Of a stretch of 62,220 bases of DNA, positions 59,897 through 62,220 are shown piece by piece (position 1 is the first letter of the stretch; each line of letters opens with the position of its first letter). The stretch comes from Candidatus Nitrotoga sp. 1052 (GTDB taxonomy: Bacteria > Pseudomonadota > Gammaproteobacteria > Burkholderiales > Gallionellaceae): contig NZ_CAKMHQ010000027.1 in NCBI RefSeq assembly GCF_927312905.1, positions 1-62,220 on the forward strand, in the 5' to 3' direction. The notes under the pieces were generated by a model. That model did no database searches, had not been told where the DNA came from, and saw only the letters and a list, made by a program, of their open reading frames with translations. The position numbers were made by a program, and so were the translations under genes.

Positions 59897-60991
59897 ATGA
59901 CAGATATTGCACCGATACAAGAAATTATTGCCGAAATCCGCGCCGGGCACATGGTAGTGCTGGTGGACGAGGAAGACCGTGAGAACGAAGGCGATCTGTT
60001 GTTTGCCGCCGAATTCGTTACGCCTGAAAAAATAAATTTCATGGCCAAGCATGGACGTGGACTGATTTGTCTTACATTGACCGACGCGCATTGCAAGCAA
60101 CTTAACCTGCCATTAATGGTGCGCGACAATGGATCCCCGTTGGGAACCAATTTCACGCTTTCAATTGAAGCGGCGAGCGGTGTAACGACGGGGATTTCTG
60201 CGTCTGATCGCGCGCGAACCGTGCAGGTTTCCGTGAATAGAAATGCCAAGCCTGCTGACATCGTACAGCCGGGGCATATTTTCCCGCTGATGGCGCAGAA
60301 AGGCGGTGTACTGGTGCGTGCTGGTCATACCGAAGCGGGTTGTGATCTGGCGCAATTGGCAGGACTCACCCCCGCCTCTGTTATTTGCGAAATCTTGAAA
60401 GATGATGGCGAGATGGCGCGCTTGCCCGACCTGATAGCATTCGCGCAACTTCATGGCTTGAAAATCGGCACTATCGCCGACCTGATCGAACATCGCAGCC
60501 AGCATGAAAAGCTGGTCGAGCGCGTGGCAAAACGTTCAGTGCAAACTGCTTACGGCACATTTGATCTAATCAGCTATGTGGACAAAACTACGCAGCGCAC
60601 TCATCTGGCTTTGGTCAAGGGTGACATCCAGCCGCAAGTTGAGACGCTGGTGCGCGTGCATGAACCGCTGTCAGTGCTGGATTTTCTGGAGCAGGCAAGT
60701 TTCAAGAATTCAATCAGTGTGCATGATGCGATGCTGAAAATTAGTCTCTCATCCGCCGGGGTGTTGGTGTTATTGCATCGCAACGAAACGTCGAGTGACT
60801 TGTTAGCGCGTGCAGTAGTAATGCCTGAGGCGCACCATATCCCCCAGTGGGATTTGCGCAGTTACGGCATTGGTGCGCAGATTCTGCGCGACCTGAATGT
60901 CGGCAAGATGCGCCTGCTTGCTACCCCGCGCAAGCTGCCGAGCTTGACGGGATTCGGTCTGGAAGTCGTTGGTTATGCACAACACGAATAA
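59897..60991 (+). CDS. ribBX: DHBP synthase fused to a degenerate GTP cyclohydrolase II domain (RibBX)
   Basis: A 364-residue protein from ATG 59897 (GTG 59891 also possible). Residues 1-200 are an intact 3,4-dihydroxy-2-butanone-4-phosphate synthase: VDEEDRENEGDLLFAAEFVTP, GTNFTLSIEAASGVTTGISA and AGHTEAGCDLAQLAGL. The C-terminal part has the GTP cyclohydrolase II fold (LVRVHEPLSVLDFL, DLRSYGIGAQILRDL) but no cysteine at all, so the zinc site (three Cys) is missing and cyclohydrolase activity is not expected. Such RibBX proteins are known. The cell needs a true RibA elsewhere. Confidence 0.93.
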   Translation: MTDIAPIQEIIAEIRAGHMVVLVDEEDRENEGDLLFAAEFVTPEKINFMAKHGRGLICLTLTDAHCKQLNLPLMVRDNGSPLGTNFTLSIEAASGVTTGISASDRARTVQVSVNRNAKPADIVQPGHIFPLMAQKGGVLVRAGHTEAGCDLAQLAGLTPASVICEILKDDGEMARLPDLIAFAQLHGLKIGTIADLIEHRSQHEKLVERVAKRSVQTAYGTFDLISYVDKTTQRTHLALVKGDIQPQVETLVRVHEPLSVLDFLEQASFKNSISVHDAMLKISLSSAGVLVLLHRNETSSDLLARAVVMPEAHHIPQWDLRSYGIGAQILRDLNVGKMRLLATPRKLPSLTGFGLEVVGYAQHE

Positions 60992-61080
60992 ATCAGGGAC
61001 ATCTCCAATTACTCATCACATTACAAGCACTTCCAGCCTTTCCTGATAAAGGTAAGCTGGGCGGACTATCAGGATAAATA

Positions 61081-61533
61081 ATGAAAGAAATCGAAAAGAA
61101 TTTGAACGGCGCAGGAATGCGCATTGGCATCGTACAAAGCCGCTTCAATCCTGTGATTTGCGAAGGTCTTCTTGCTGCCTGCCGTGCGCAGCTTGTCCAG
61201 CAAGGTGTGAGCGAAGCGGACATCACGCTAGCAAGCGTACCGGGCGCATTGGAAATCCCATTGGTGCTGCAACGCATGGCGCAAAGCGGAAAGTTCGACG
61301 CGCTTATAGCGCTAGGCGCGGTAATTCGCGGGGACACTTACCACTTCGAAATTGTGGCGAATGAATCCGCGCGCGGGGTGAGCGAAGTGCAACTGCATGG
61401 CGGCTTGCCCATTGCCAATGCCATTCTTACAACCAATGTCGATGAGCAGGCAGAGGAACGCATGAATACTAAAGGCACGGAAGCTGCGCTAGTGGCGATT
61501 GAGATGGCAAATTTATTGAAGGAATTGGCATGA
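61081..61533 (+). CDS. ribH: 6,7-dimethyl-8-ribityllumazine synthase
   Basis: A 150-residue enzyme that joins DHBP to the ribitylamino-uracil. Seen are [51 protein letters not shown] with the catalytic His, and the tail [12 protein letters not shown] near [15 protein letters not shown]. It completes ribD-ribE-ribBX-ribH and overlaps nusB by 4 bp. Confidence 0.95.
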   Translation: MKEIEKNLNGAGMRIGIVQSRFNPVICEGLLAACRAQLVQQGVSEADITLASVPGALEIPLVLQRMAQSGKFDALIALGAVIRGDTYHFEIVANESARGVSEVQLHGGLPIANAILTTNVDEQAEERMNTKGTEAALVAIEMANLLKELA

Positions 61534-62006
61534 ACGAACCAGCCACCAAGGCGAAAGCACCTCCCAAAAGTTCGCGCCGCCGCTCGCGCGAACTGGCTTT
61601 GCAGGGTATCTATCAGTGGCGCTTGACTAGCGACGACCAAGAGCAAATCGAAAAGCAGATTCGTGCTGAAAAGGGAATGGGCCGCTACGATGCGGAGTTT
61701 TTCAGTAAGCTGCTGCGTGGCGTACTAACACAACATGCCGAACTTGAGACGGTTGTTGCCAAGCATCTTGATCGCACCCTGGATGAACTCAGTCCGGTTG
61801 AGTTTTCTGTGCTGCTGATCGGCGCATATGAATTAATATATCATCCAGAAATTCCCTATCGTGTGGTTATCAACGAAGCGGTAGAACTTGCCAAAACTTT
61901 TGGCGGTACAGACGGGCACAAGTTCGTTAATGGCGTGCTGGATAAAGTGGCCGCGCAAGTTCGCGCAGTTGAAGTAAGCGGAGATAGCGGCAAAATTGTC
62001 GCGTGA
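61530..62006 (+). CDS. nusB: transcription antitermination protein NusB
   Basis: A 158-residue helical protein that with NusE binds boxA RNA in rRNA operons. The opening [19 protein letters not shown], the [20 protein letters not shown] region, [40 protein letters not shown] and [13 protein letters not shown] are typical. The coupling of ribH and nusB through ATGA is common. Confidence 0.95.
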   Translation: MNEPATKAKAPPKSSRRRSRELALQGIYQWRLTSDDQEQIEKQIRAEKGMGRYDAEFFSKLLRGVLTQHAELETVVAKHLDRTLDELSPVEFSVLLIGAYELIYHPEIPYRVVINEAVELAKTFGGTDGHKFVNGVLDKVAAQVRAVEVSGDSGKIVA

Positions 62007-62220
62007 AAGTGGTTGCAGGCGTATCAGCCGTGTAAGGTCAAACAAATCGATTCACCATTCGAATCACAGAAACGCCCCCAGCTTGCTGCTCCAATTATTG
62101 ACTTTTATGCCGGCAATTTAATCGTCAATTTATCCAGCCTAAAATGCTGAGAAACTTCCTGCTACTTACAGTGGGCCCCTCCGTCAAGACAATAATGCAC
62201 CGAGTTTAAGAAGGTAACCT
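62007..62220. other. window end, no gene recognised
   Basis: About 210 bp after nusB with no convincing coding frame or terminator before the window ends. Confidence 0.4.

Overview
The window is chromosomal DNA of a betaproteobacterium. Its housekeeping genes (hemCDXY, ppc, algZR, argH, ybeY, the rib block, nusB, recG, ubiCA, bpt/aat) and their arrangement point to the Nitrosomonadales. A Gallionellaceae-like, iron-associated lineage is my best guess, but it is an inference from gene content only. No rRNA, convincing tRNA, CRISPR array, prophage or replication origin was seen.

Layout. (1) 93-12120, minus strand: an iron-siderophore locus. A FecA/PvuA-type TonB-dependent receptor is followed, with overlapping reading frames, by an ATP-grasp ligase, an IucA/IucC synthetase, an MFS exporter, a second IucA/IucC synthetase, a PLP decarboxylase and an HpcH/HpaI-type aldolase. 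The ATP-grasp to decarboxylase order is that of pvsABCDE, the vibrioferrin genes; the extra aldolase resembles SbnG, the dedicated citrate synthase of staphyloferrin B. The edges of the locus are decaying: a frameshifted hemP-like gene under a Fur-box-like site upstream, and a receptor plug fragment plus a frameshifted PepSY-TM gene downstream. (2) 12457-22084: cell wall (mltA, mrcA), pyrD, the N-degron transferases bpt and aat, an esterase, yjgA and pmbA. (3) 22100-24150: a small accessory patch with a hypothetical membrane protein, two RAYT transposase remnants each preceded by a REP-like hairpin, and an HNH nuclease gene enclosed by inverted and direct repeats. (4) 24155-31817: ubiCA, recG, ridA, two small genes, hemB, engB, hemL. 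(5) 32016-34626: a cobalamin riboswitch with an unusually long internal insertion, controlling a TonB-dependent receptor. (6) 35133-40044: four tandem paralogues with C-type-lectin/formylglycine-generating-enzyme-like domains. Their last 40 codons vary strongly at NNY codons inside a fixed 120-nt frame, as in targets of diversity-generating retroelements, but no reverse transcriptase or template repeat is present here. (7) 40304-54817: rubredoxin, thiDE, an L,D-transpeptidase and a YcbK-like peptidase, hemCDXY, ppc, algZR, argH, grxD. (8) 55050-55415: an IS5-family transposase remnant interrupted by a 141-bp MITE with a TTTA target duplication. (9) 55416-62006: ybeY, glyA, nrdR, ribD-ribE-ribBX-ribH, nusB.

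Themes: iron and tetrapyrrole supply dominate. Siderophore synthesis, six hem genes and a B12-regulated receptor lie in one window. The most unusual items are the four-gene DGR-like array, the vibrioferrin-type operon with its own SbnG-like enzyme, and several small, readable histories of gene decay and insertion.
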